Source: Aurantiochytrium sp. KH105 (taxonomy: Eukaryota > Sar > Bigyra > Thraustochytrida > Thraustochytriidae). Taken from it: a stretch of 64,000 nt of DNA. The first letter of the stretch is position 1. Each line of letters opens with the position of its first letter. Where the stretch lies: the NCBI GenBank assembly GCA_003116975.1, contig BGKB01000235.1, positions 32,452 through 96,451 on the forward strand. The letters are read 5' to 3'. Below, piece by piece: positions 1 through 8,715 of the stretch. Under the pieces are notes generated by a model, which searched no databases, was not told the origin of the DNA, and was given only the letters and a program-made list of their open reading frames with translations. Position numbers and translations under genes: made by a program.

Positions 1-868
1 CTTCTGCGTTGCTTTGCATCAGTGGCAAGACGGCAATGTCGAACCACATCTTCTCTTCATTCTCGGGATCGGGAAGATTCCATGCGTCTCTCGTGAGATA
101 CCCTGGCGTGAAGAAGCGCTTGAGGCCCTTGTCTTTCACGATATCTTCAAAGAGCTCTTTGTGATTGTCGCGGTCGAGCACGCGCTGGGTAATGGCGTCG
201 GGCTCGAAGTCTTTGGTAAAGACGGGCACCTGGGCCATCTCTGGCTGCTGAAGCTGCCGATCGTCGATGTTGTCGTCGCCGTCTTCGTTGGCGGCGGCAT
301 CACGGCTTCCCGAAGCTGCGCGCTCCCCAAGGAGCGGGGCGAGGACTCCGAGGCTGCCTGACTCTCTGCTCGCGGCTTGTTTGCGGAAGCGCCACGGCCA
401 CCATGCAACCGCCTCGCCGCGGGGCTCTCCGCTGTCGTCTTGAGACGCGGACGCAGTCGCGGGTGCAGCCTCGGACGCGGCCCCGGCCGCGGTCTGGCGC
501 GCCCTCCACGCCCCGAACTGCGTCCCCGCGAGCGCCCCGCCGGCGGCGCCCATGGACGTGAGCAGAGCGCCCGCGGCGCCGGGCGGGCCCAGGTTGAAGG
601 CGAGCGTACCGCCCACGAACAAGCCCACGACCCCGTACGGCCACCAGTGGCCCCACCACGGGTCGTCGGCGCCGGCGCCGGCGCAGGCCTCCTCGCCGCC
701 GGCCTCGGCCTCGGCCTTGCGCGCGGGCACGGGCACGGCGCCCTCGCCGGGCGCCGTCCAGCTCGCGCGGAACGCCATGCGCAGCAGGACCACCTGCGCG
801 TCGTGGTCCAGGAACTGCGCCTCCGCGACCTGCCGCAGCGTCTTGCGGTTCCGCGCCGGCCGCGCCAT
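1..868 (-). CDS. Hypothetical membrane protein, partial (3' end outside window)
   Basis: An open frame runs from an ATG at 868 down to the window edge without a stop, so the C-terminus is missing. It begins MARPARNRKTLRQ. After a Glu/Ala-rich linker it has a Trp-rich patch (WWGHWWPYG) leading into one or two hydrophobic, Gly/Ala-rich segments (about residues 80-125), which look like membrane spans. A low-complexity acidic region follows (DGDDNIDD, about 205-212), and then a hydrophilic domain with FEPDAITQRVLD and GLKRFFTPGYL. I do not recognise the family. Other frames here are also open only because of the high GC content. This frame is preferred because it has ordinary amino-acid composition and is continuous to the edge. 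Confidence 0.6.
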   Translation of the reverse strand, partial: MARPARNRKTLRQVAEAQFLDHDAQVVLLRMAFRASWTAPGEGAVPVPARKAEAEAGGEEACAGAGADDPWWGHWWPYGVVGLFVGGTLAFNLGPPGAAGALLTSMGAAGGALAGTQFGAWRARQTAAGAASEAAPATASASQDDSGEPRGEAVAWWPWRFRKQAASRESGSLGVLAPLLGERAASGSRDAAANEDGDDNIDDRQLQQPEMAQVPVFTKDFEPDAITQRVLDRDNHKELFEDIVKDKGLKRFFTPGYLTRDAWNLPDPENEEKMWFDIAVLPLMQSNAE

Positions 869-1898
869 CGCGCAGGCGCGCGGCCCGGCCTGCCCGGCCT
901 TGCCTCGCCTCGCCTGGCCTCGCCTCGCCTCGCCTGCGTTACGGTTCTGCTCTGCAGTGCTCTGCTCTGCGTCGCTCTGCGCGGCAAAAGTGGCCGCTGT
1001 CTCCCTAGTGTGTGTCTCTCTCTTGCTGGCGGCTCCTCGCAGTTGTTTCGGAAAGGAACAAGTATGAGCGCACACTCTCGAGCGAGGCTGCACGCGCCGC
1101 GCCGCGCCGCGCCGCGCCGCCGAGGACGCGCTCAAGCGGCGAGCGAGCGAGCGAGGCGCGCGAGCCGGCCGCGGGCCGCGAGGGCTGCAGCAGGTATGCT
1201 GGGAGGCCGGCGGGCCTGACTGATCAGCGCGGACGGGAGCCTGAGGAGGGGTCTGGCGTGACTGACCGTTGACGCCCGCCTCAAAGCCTCAACTTGCAGG
1301 TTGATGCGATGGGAACCGCTCAGTGGGGCTGCGAAGAGGTCGCGAGAGCCCTGAATTTGGGCGGACGGTGGACGGTGGCCGGCGGCCGGCGGCTGGGGAA
1401 GGCGAGGCAAGTTGAGAGTCGCGAGAAGGAAAAGATCCGCCAGAGCCGGGACGCTTGGACGAAGTTGGAACGGCTGCGGTTCTCTGGTCTGTCCGTCGGT
1501 CACAGTGGCCATGGTGGCTGGTCGATGTCCCGGCGAACCAATGGATTGTAACTATAGCAGCCTGTGATGCGGCGAACGCGTTGGTCAGAATCCATGATCA
1601 ACCGGATCGTTGAGTCTGTCACTGTGCCAGCCATGGAGGTGGGAGAGCTGAGCACAGACGGTGAGAAAAGAGCTTTGCACCGAATGCTGGCGTGTTTTTT
1701 GGCTGGATGGAGCGGAGCCGTGGAAGCACCTCAGATGACGGACACGGCCGTCGGAGAGGACTCAAAAAGAAAAAAAGAAAAGAGGAAAGGAAAGGCAGAA
1801 TACAAATAAGTTTGTGTGTGTTTTCGTTTTTTTTTGGGGGGGTGGGGGACGTTGCTGTTGCTGTTGCTGTTGTTGTCGCTGACGCTGTTATGGTGATA
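869..1898. other. Intergenic, GC-rich upstream region
   Basis: No supported gene. It holds short low-complexity tracts: CGCCT repeats at about 898-937, a GCCGC pentamer tract at about 1093-1121, and GTT/GCT triplets at about 1850-1878. It separates the start of the gene at 868 (-) from the 3' end of the gene at 1899. Confidence 0.7.
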
Positions 1899-2999
1899 TC
1901 ATGGTTTGACTTGGACGTCAATGATGTCGTCGTTCTCGAGATCCTCATCCTCAGGCTTGAAGTTGTCAGATAGTTTCTCGCCATCAAAAACAAAGATGAC
2001 TTGGTCGCGTCGTTTGTCGGGAAAGTGCTCTGCGCAGAATCTGTCAAGGCTCGGGCCAATGGGCTTGTTCGATGCGACACCGACCATCGTGGAATCTTTT
2101 GCGCTTGTCTTAAATTTAAGCATGACAAGGTTCTCTGCTGGTATGGGAGCACCTGGACCCAGAGACGAAGACGACGAAGAGGAGGCAGTTTGCTTGCCAG
2201 CTTGCAAGTACTTGCTGATCAAGTCTTCGTCCGTGTCTTCCTTGTACTTTTCGCGATATTGGGAAAGTTGCTGTGCAACGACCGCATCGATATCGTCAAT
2301 GTCATCCCCAGCAATCATGTCATCATTGTCTTCTTCATCACCCTGTTCAGGTCTGATGTGGCCGTGGGGACCATTTCTTCCTCCGTACGTGGGTCGTGAA
2401 GTATTGCGCCACTTTGACGCGGGTGTCCCAGGCTTTCGAGGGGTTGCCGTCATGATCTGTTTCATTCCTTCTGAGAGCATTCTCTGCTTTTTCAATAATG
2501 GGTGGTCATAGACCTTTTTCACGTCGACTTCTAAGTCGCTGTCGTCGTCGCTGGAAAGGGCAACCACATCGTCGTCGTCCCCTCGTTTGCGTGCATCGCT
2601 GTTGCTGCTGCCTCTGCCGTTGGGTTTTTGCGCCTGACCCCGTTTCCTCCCTTTCCCGCGAGAGTTAAACATGCCCGCCTCGTCTTCGTCGCTGCTGCTG
2701 TCTAAGCTGAGAAAGCCAGAGTCGGCAGAGTCTTGGGATGCCATACTGATATCCAAATCTGCGTGCGCGCCGCCACTTCCGACGCGCTGCCCCTTGCTGG
2801 CCCCCTTGCTGCCGACCCCTGCCAGCTGCTCGCCTACATTGCGGTCATTGCGGCCGTTCTCGTCGTCGCTCTCGTCGTCGCTCTCGTCGTCGCTCTCGTC
2901 GAGAATCTTGCGCTGCTTCCTGCGTGCAGCCCAAATGTCCAGCTCGGGCACCTTGGCCGCGTCCTCTGCCGCGTCCTCGTCTTCGTTCGACCTGCTCAT
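1899..2999 (-). CDS. SUMO-like-domain protein (Rad60/NIP45/Esc2-like)
   Basis: 366 residues from the ATG at 2999. The frame stays open upstream only to a TTG, so the ATG is preferred. The N-terminal half is acidic and Ser-rich, with a tandem ESDD stretch. A VVALSSDDDSD segment at about residue 145 has the form of a SUMO-interacting motif: a hydrophobic core followed by acids. The last ~75 residues form a ubiquitin-like fold (LVMLKFKT at its start; VIFVFDGEKLSDN then DDIIDVQV at its end), the pattern of the Rad60-SLD/SUMO family. It has no terminal Gly-Gly, so it would not be conjugated. Known relatives (Rad60, Esc2, NFATC2IP) act in SUMO-dependent genome stability. Only one SUMO-like domain is visible here, where those proteins have two. 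Confidence 0.78.
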   Translation of the reverse strand: MSRSNEDEDAAEDAAKVPELDIWAARRKQRKILDESDDESDDESDDENGRNDRNVGEQLAGVGSKGASKGQRVGSGGAHADLDISMASQDSADSGFLSLDSSSDEDEAGMFNSRGKGRKRGQAQKPNGRGSSNSDARKRGDDDDVVALSSDDDSDLEVDVKKVYDHPLLKKQRMLSEGMKQIMTATPRKPGTPASKWRNTSRPTYGGRNGPHGHIRPEQGDEEDNDDMIAGDDIDDIDAVVAQQLSQYREKYKEDTDEDLISKYLQAGKQTASSSSSSSLGPGAPIPAENLVMLKFKTSAKDSTMVGVASNKPIGPSLDRFCAEHFPDKRRDQVIFVFDGEKLSDNFKPEDEDLENDDIIDVQVKP

Positions 3000-3962
3000 C
3001 GTCTCCGCCGCGCACAGCCTCCTGCGTGCACTCGCGCGTGCGCTCCCGCGTGCGCCGCCACGTGCCTTTTGTTTTTTGCCTTTCAAGAAGTTCGCCTCCT
3101 TTTTTGGCGTCTTATTTTTGCCTGCTAGTTAGGCTAGTATACAGGTTCTCGCGGCCCGGCCCGGGGCCCCAATTTTCACTCGAAGCCCCTTTTGTGAGTG
3201 CAGGACACTGGCAAGAATTGAGGGCCTCACGAGCTCGCGAGACCAAAAGGCACGAGCTCTTCTTCAGGCAGAAAGGGAAGGACGAACAAACAGCCTTCGG
3301 ATGTAATATAATAGTCTGTCTGACTGGGCGGCGTTTAGAAAGAAAAGGATGATCACCCACACACCGATCGTCAGGGCAGCACGCAATCTGAACAAAGAAA
3401 AAGTTGTGAGTGTGAACGGGGATTCGATCGATCACCACTCAGAAGGAAGCAAGTTGGGTTGGTCACTTGAAGAGGCTAATAAGACTTCGCAGAGATGCGC
3501 ATGAAACAGAGAAAGAGAGGCGCTCGCAAGCGCGGTATTTCTCTACTTCTGAAAACTTGCGGCTGCAGAGAAAAGTCGACGCATACTACTCAACTTGCTT
3601 ACGTACACCGACAAAACTTGTGTGTGCGTGTGTCATTGTCCATCCACCTAACTATGCACGTGACTCCTGCATCCTGTGCCTGCCGCACTGGATTGTCACT
3701 GTGCTAGCGATTCACCCGGCCGATCAGCACCGGCAAGGCTTCTCGATTTGGCCAAATGGGCGACTAGGCCTACTACAACATGATGGATGGATGATCTGGC
3801 TGCTCTCTTTCATTCGTTGGTACCTTTTCTCGTCACACGCGGTGTGCCAGCAGGGCAGCGCAAGGCATAACCGAGAGCCGCCCTCGCAGAGTCGACGCGG
3901 ACGCAGAGGCGGAGACAGAGCTAGGCGCGGAGGCAAGAGCAGGCGCAGACGAGGCCGGCGCG
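3000..3962. other. Intergenic between divergent genes
   Basis: Divergent promoter region between the SUMO-like gene (-) and the TMTC-like gene (+). I see no convincing open frame or repeat in it. Confidence 0.6.
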
Positions 3963-6041
3963 ATGACGCTGTGGCGCGCAGTGGCGGTGAGCTGCGCGTT
4001 GGCGGCCATTTGCTTCGTGGACGAAGGCTCGCTGCACGGCACGCACGTCTACGACGACGGCGGGACCATCAAGGACAACTTGGTCGTGCGGAGGCCGTGG
4101 ACGAAGCAAGAACCGCCAGCGTGGGCAGGGAACGGCACGGCATGGGCAGAGTACGGAGAATGGGCTGCCTTGGTGGAGGAGATCAAGGCGGAGTTGCATT
4201 TTATCTCCATTGCAGACTTTTGGGGCACCGAGCTCGCCACTCCACAGAGTCACAAGTCCTTTCGGCCCGTCGCTACGCTCACATATCGCATCAACTACTT
4301 GTTATCCGGCGATGACCTCTTTTGGTATCATGTCGTGAATCGCGTCCTGCACGTTGTCATTACGGGTCTGGCCACGGTGCTCACACACCGCGCTCTCGAG
4401 TCCAACGATGGGTTCTCTACGCTGGTTGCTGGTCTCCTCTTTGCACTGCACCCGATCCACGGCGAGGCCGTTTGCAACCTCACAGGTCGTGCAGAGCTTC
4501 TCATGTCACTCTTTTACCTCCTGGGTGTTCTTGTGTACCTTCGTAGCGTTGAAGTTGGCCGTGCACGTTTGCACACGATTTGGACCTCTCTCAAGGTAGC
4601 CATTTTCCCGCTCATCTGCACCGCGCTGGCCTTGCTTAGCAAGGAAACTGGAATAATTCTTCCCGTGACCTGCATAGTGTGCGACTTTTGCCGCGAACGA
4701 GCCTCCATTCCAGCGCTCCTTTCCGCGCTCCTGCCAAACAAAAACGAAGAGAAAGAGGAAAGCAACGATGGAGAGAGCAAGGTCGCGGATACTAACTCGA
4801 CTGAACGCGCGGCTCGCGTGCAGGACATGCGCTGGCTCATTGCCCGCGCAGTTGTACTTTTTTCAGGCACGATTGGCATTGGGATCTGGCGCCTGAGTCT
4901 CAACGGAGAGGGCAAGCCGAATCTGATTGTGGATCAAAACCCTGCTGCCTTCGCAGAGGATCGCTTTACGCGAATCATGTCGGTGAACTACATTTACTTT
5001 TCTTACATGGAGAGTTTTATCTTTCCCAAGTGGCTGGCACCAGACTGGTCGGGCCCGAGTATTCCTCTGATTGAGACTGTCTCGGATCCGCGAATCGGCC
5101 TCGTCGTGGGTTTCTGGATCTGGCTTTTTGGTTCTCTTACGTACGCCTTGGCGGTTCGTGAACTTGATCGCAATCGTCGCGCCGTGCTGCAGAGCGTTCT
5201 GGGCTACACGGTGGCCCCGTTTTTTATGGCTTCCAACCTTCTCGTCATTACGGGCACAATGAAGGCCGAGCGCGTCGCATATCTCCCGAGCCTCGGACCA
5301 TGCATGCTTGCGGCCTTTTGCGTTGACCTCATCACACGCAAGATGGGTCGCAAGCTGGGTCAGCCACCGTCCTGCCTCGTCCAAGGCGCGCTGCTTGCAG
5401 TTCTGCTTGTGCTCACCTTCCGCACTTCGGAGCGTCAACACGCCTGGTCGGATCCTTATCATTTGTGGGAGTCCGCGGCCAAGATCAACCCACGTTCATG
5501 GCACACCTGGTATAATTATGGTGTGCAGCTTGTGCGTCACAATCGACCTCAAGAGGCGGAGGCCCTTTTCTGGAAGGTGAAAGAGGCGCGGAGTCATGAC
5601 TTTGCCAATCGTTACGTGCTTGGCGTTGTCTTACGCGCCCAGGGTCGTTGCGACGAGGTTCTTGAACTTGCCGATGAGTCGATTGAGATGCTCGACATGG
5701 ATCGGCCTGGCGAGAACAAGCTGCGTCTTAACAAGAAAGGTGACAAGGCGTACATGCTCACACTCAAGTCGTACTGCGCGCCGACCATCGCGGAGATGTC
5801 CATTTACGCTCAGGAGGCCATCTTGACCGATCCTTCAAACTCGGCTGCCCGCGACCGCGTCGAAGAGCTCTCCAAGCTCGCCGTGTCCCTCGGACTAAGT
5901 GACTCTACTTCGAACAAAAAGGTCCAAGTCACGGAGGAGAGCATTGCCAAGCAGATGGAGTCCATCGAAGCGCACAAGAGAATGATTCAGCAACAGCAAC
6001 AGCTTGCGCAACAGCAAAAGGAGGATCAAAAAAAGCAGTAG
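3963..6041 (+). CDS. TMTC-like transmembrane TPR protein (protein O-mannosyltransferase)
   Basis: 692 residues from an ATG after a signal-anchor-like start. The first luminal loop carries the YDD motif (HVYDDGG, about residue 28) expected of GT-C glycosyltransferases. The family blocks follow: HKSFRPVATLTYRINY, VVNRVLHVV, LLFALHPIHGEAV..LTGRAELL and LLSKETGI, interleaved with hydrophobic spans, then a DUF1736-like block. The C-terminal ~180 residues contain TPR-like helices (WHTWYNYGVQLVRHNRPQEAEALF) and end in a Gln-rich coiled tail. TMTC1-4 in animals are ER proteins that O-mannosylate cadherins. The acceptor here is unknown. The TPR array is clearly shorter than in animal TMTCs, where about 8-10 repeats are usual. 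Family is secure; substrate is not. Confidence 0.88.
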   Translation: MTLWRAVAVSCALAAICFVDEGSLHGTHVYDDGGTIKDNLVVRRPWTKQEPPAWAGNGTAWAEYGEWAALVEEIKAELHFISIADFWGTELATPQSHKSFRPVATLTYRINYLLSGDDLFWYHVVNRVLHVVITGLATVLTHRALESNDGFSTLVAGLLFALHPIHGEAVCNLTGRAELLMSLFYLLGVLVYLRSVEVGRARLHTIWTSLKVAIFPLICTALALLSKETGIILPVTCIVCDFCRERASIPALLSALLPNKNEEKEESNDGESKVADTNSTERAARVQDMRWLIARAVVLFSGTIGIGIWRLSLNGEGKPNLIVDQNPAAFAEDRFTRIMSVNYIYFSYMESFIFPKWLAPDWSGPSIPLIETVSDPRIGLVVGFWIWLFGSLTYALAVRELDRNRRAVLQSVLGYTVAPFFMASNLLVITGTMKAERVAYLPSLGPCMLAAFCVDLITRKMGRKLGQPPSCLVQGALLAVLLVLTFRTSERQHAWSDPYHLWESAAKINPRSWHTWYNYGVQLVRHNRPQEAEALFWKVKEARSHDFANRYVLGVVLRAQGRCDEVLELADESIEMLDMDRPGENKLRLNKKGDKAYMLTLKSYCAPTIAEMSIYAQEAILTDPSNSAARDRVEELSKLAVSLGLSDSTSNKKVQVTEESIAKQMESIEAHKRMIQQQQQLAQQQKEDQKKQ

Positions 6042-6309
6042 GCTTCGGCTTGAGGCCATGACCTGCTGCTCTGAAGGAAATGAGGCTCTTTTTTTGGGGG
6101 GGGGGGGGGGATTTGTTACGAGACGGATCGCGAATTTGTGCTAATGTTTTGCATGGGCGCGAACACATTTGTATTTGTTTCTTCAGACGCCCGGAATTTG
6201 AACAAGTAGTCTACGATCTTGTTTCTCCTTCTTTGTTTTCTTTTTCTGCGTGGTCCATTCCGCCCTCGAATAAACGTTGCCGGTGTTCATTCTTTCGCGC
6301 GAAACTCAG

Positions 6310-6351
<42 letters not shown>

Positions 6352-6410
6352 CAACGAGTTTTTTTTTTTTGGCATGTTTTACTTTGTGTTTTGTTTTGTG
6401 CGATTTGTAT
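6042..6410. repeat. Convergent 3' intergenic region with G-run and (GA)n microsatellite
   Basis: This is the gap between the TMTC-like gene (+) and the GST gene (-). It contains a G15 run at about 6096-6110 and a (GA)n tract of about 19 units at 6312-6349, followed by a T run at about 6360. No gene is seen. Confidence 0.85.
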
Positions 6411-7298
6411 TTACTTGGAACCCGAGGAGGAGTAGTTTTTGTACTTGCTGTCACCAAAACCATTAATTTGCATCCCCAGCTTCACTGCAGGACGCGACTT
6501 GATGCGGGCCAGCCACTTTTGCACATTCTTGTACGCGTCGAGTTCGAGCGTTTCATCGGCATTGTAAAACTGGGAAAGGCAGTTGATCCAAGGCATCGTG
6601 TTGATGTCCGCCAAGGTGTACTCGGATCCGAGAATGTAGTCCTTGCCCTCGAGCTGCTTGTCGAGAACGTCGAGCAGACGCTGCGCCTCCATCGAGTACC
6701 GTTCGATCGGGTATCCAAGCTTGACTTTGGCGTACTTGGTGAAATGGCCAAACTGTCCAAAATACGGCGCGGATCCCTGAAGCCACATGATCCAGTTCAT
6801 CATCTCCACCTTTTGGGCCGGGTCCTTGGGAACAAACTTGCCCGACTTTTCGGCAAGATAGAGAAGGATTGAGGCGGTCTCAAAGACACGAATCTCTTTG
6901 CCGTTGGGTCCTTCGCGGTCGACAAGGGCGGGAATCTTGCTGTTCGGGTTGATCTCGACGAAGCCGCTGGTAAACTGGTCGCCGCCGATGCTGATAAAGT
7001 GGGCATCGTAGGCCAGGCCCATCTCCTCGAGCGCCACGGTGACCTTTTGGCCGTTCGGCGTGCCGGCCGAGTACAGTTGGAGCGGGTGTTTGCCTACGGG
7101 GAGGCTGCGCTGCTCGCGCACGCCGCTCGTGGTCCTGTTGGAGCCACTGCGCGCGAGCTTGACGCCGGCGGCATAGTCCAAGCGCTTGTACAGCGGCCTG
7201 GCGATGCCCAGGCCGGCCACGAGCGCCAGGCCGGCGACGCCCGCCACCTCGAGCCACGTGAGGCCTGCCGTATCCTGCTGCTCCTTGCCCGCGCTCAT
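6411..7298 (-). CDS. YghU/nu-class glutathione S-transferase with N-terminal membrane anchor
   Basis: 295 residues from the ATG at 7298 (MSAGKEQQ). The open frame extends further only to a TTG. Residues ~15-35 form a hydrophobic Ala/Leu/Gly segment that could be a membrane anchor or organelle signal. The thioredoxin-fold half has LYSAGTPNGQKVTVALEE, GGDQFTSGFVEINPNSKIPA and RVFETASILLYLAEKSG. The helical half has GSAPYFGQFGHF, IERYSMEAQRLLDVLDKQL and YTLADINTMPW. These blocks match bacterial YghU/YfcG disulfide-bond oxidoreductases, which use glutathione through a Thr/Asn pair (here TPNG) instead of a catalytic Tyr. Likely role: glutathione-dependent disulfide or peroxide reduction. It is convergent with the TMTC-like gene. 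Confidence 0.88.
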   Translation of the reverse strand: MSAGKEQQDTAGLTWLEVAGVAGLALVAGLGIARPLYKRLDYAAGVKLARSGSNRTTSGVREQRSLPVGKHPLQLYSAGTPNGQKVTVALEEMGLAYDAHFISIGGDQFTSGFVEINPNSKIPALVDREGPNGKEIRVFETASILLYLAEKSGKFVPKDPAQKVEMMNWIMWLQGSAPYFGQFGHFTKYAKVKLGYPIERYSMEAQRLLDVLDKQLEGKDYILGSEYTLADINTMPWINCLSQFYNADETLELDAYKNVQKWLARIKSRPAVKLGMQINGFGDSKYKNYSSSGSK

Positions 7299-8715
7299 CT
7301 TCAGTCCCTCGCTCGGCTTGGCCTCGCTCTTCGCCCTTGCGCCCCTCGCTTCTCGCTCGCCTGAAGCTGCTTGCTCGCTCAACTTGCTCGCGTCCGCGGA
7401 TCTCGCTCGTCCGAGTTGCGCGTTTGTTTCCTCGCGCGCGCCCTCCCGCGGCGTCGCCGAAGATCTGTCGAGCGGTCGTCGATCTCGCCGTCCGAGTCTC
7501 GGATTCCGATTTCACGTTCGTGGCGCAGGCTAGGTAGTTTATTATCAGGCAGTCCTGGTGACGTCGACACGGCGAGCAGAGCGGAGAGCCTCGCCGCGCC
7601 TACGTTGCCGCCGACAGCGACAGCGAAGAAAACTTCGACGGCTTGAGCTCAGTCTTTCCCAGGTCTTCGCTGTTCCACGGACGGAGGAAGGCGAGCTCGG
7701 GAAACCGCGGGCTCGATCCGAGGCCAACTCGGGAGAAGGTAGTTGTCGCTCGCTACACACACAGAGGTTGGATCATGGAGGGGATTGTGGAGCCGTGGTT
7801 GATCGAGGGGGATGCAGGAGCTCGGGCGCAAAGGATGGCACCGAGGACGGGGAAGATGAAAGCTGCAGGTGTAGCTGTACAGAGATTGGTTGATGGTGTT
7901 GGTTGATGGTGGTGCCATGATTGGTTGATTGACGGTCATGATCATGATGCAGGATCTCGGGCTCAAGAAATGACACCGAGGATAGCTGCAGCTGCAGCAG
8001 GCAGCTGTAGCCGGACACGTTCAGAGATTGATCCATTGCGTTGCCAGGGTTGATCGATTGATGCAACCAAATGATGTAGGACCTCGGGCTCGAAGGAGCT
8101 CGGGCTCGGAGCTCGAGGGAAATGAAACAAGATAATCCCAAGACAATGCAACTACTGTAAAAAGCGTATAGGTTTCTACAGAGAGAGCCGGCGAGAAGAG
8201 TGCGGGCGCGGCAGCGACGGTGGCGAAAGGCGGATGGACCGAGGTAATCGCGTCTCGCGCCGGCCGGGGGCGGCCAGGCCAGGCCCGAGACTTTTCGCCA
8301 GGAGTGAGCACGCTGGTGCCGTCGGGACTGACTGGCCCTCGAGGAGAGCTGCACTGCTGGCGGTGCGAGTCCTCGCGGCTGCACTCGCAGGGGCGACGAC
8401 GGGACGAACGACGAGCGCGGCAAGCCGCAGGCGCAGGCGATGCGCGGCGCGCGAGGGCCGGGTCGAGGGCCGGGAGTCGCTGTCGAGAGCGGCCAAGTCC
8501 TCGTCGCGCCGTGCTCCCCAGCGAGGAAAGCGCGGCCTGCTGCGCTGCTGACAGACAATGACAAGCGAAAGATCAAGAGATAGTTCGCGAAGAACGTACG
8601 TCATCAAGGCGCAGAACAGAGCGTCTTCGAGCGCGGAGCCGAGCGAGCGCGGGGAGACGGACAAGGAGGCCCGCCGCGAGCAAGGGCGGAAGGGGCGCAG
8701 AGGAGAGCGCGGGAT
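7299..8715. other. Divergent promoter region with degenerate ~130-bp repeats
   Basis: This 1.4-kb stretch lies between the GST (-) and oligopeptidase (+) starts. Three diverged copies of a gatgYaggaNctcgggc block begin at 7811, 7946 and 8073, the first two followed by caccgagga and by gctgcag-rich sequence and gattggttgat-type words. Open frames on both strands look like GC artefacts. No gene is supported. Confidence 0.6.

Noticed and set aside
136..987. Long minus-strand Arg/Ala/Pro-rich frame
   Set aside because: It is an out-of-frame shadow of the gene starting at 868, caused by high GC; composition is not protein-like.
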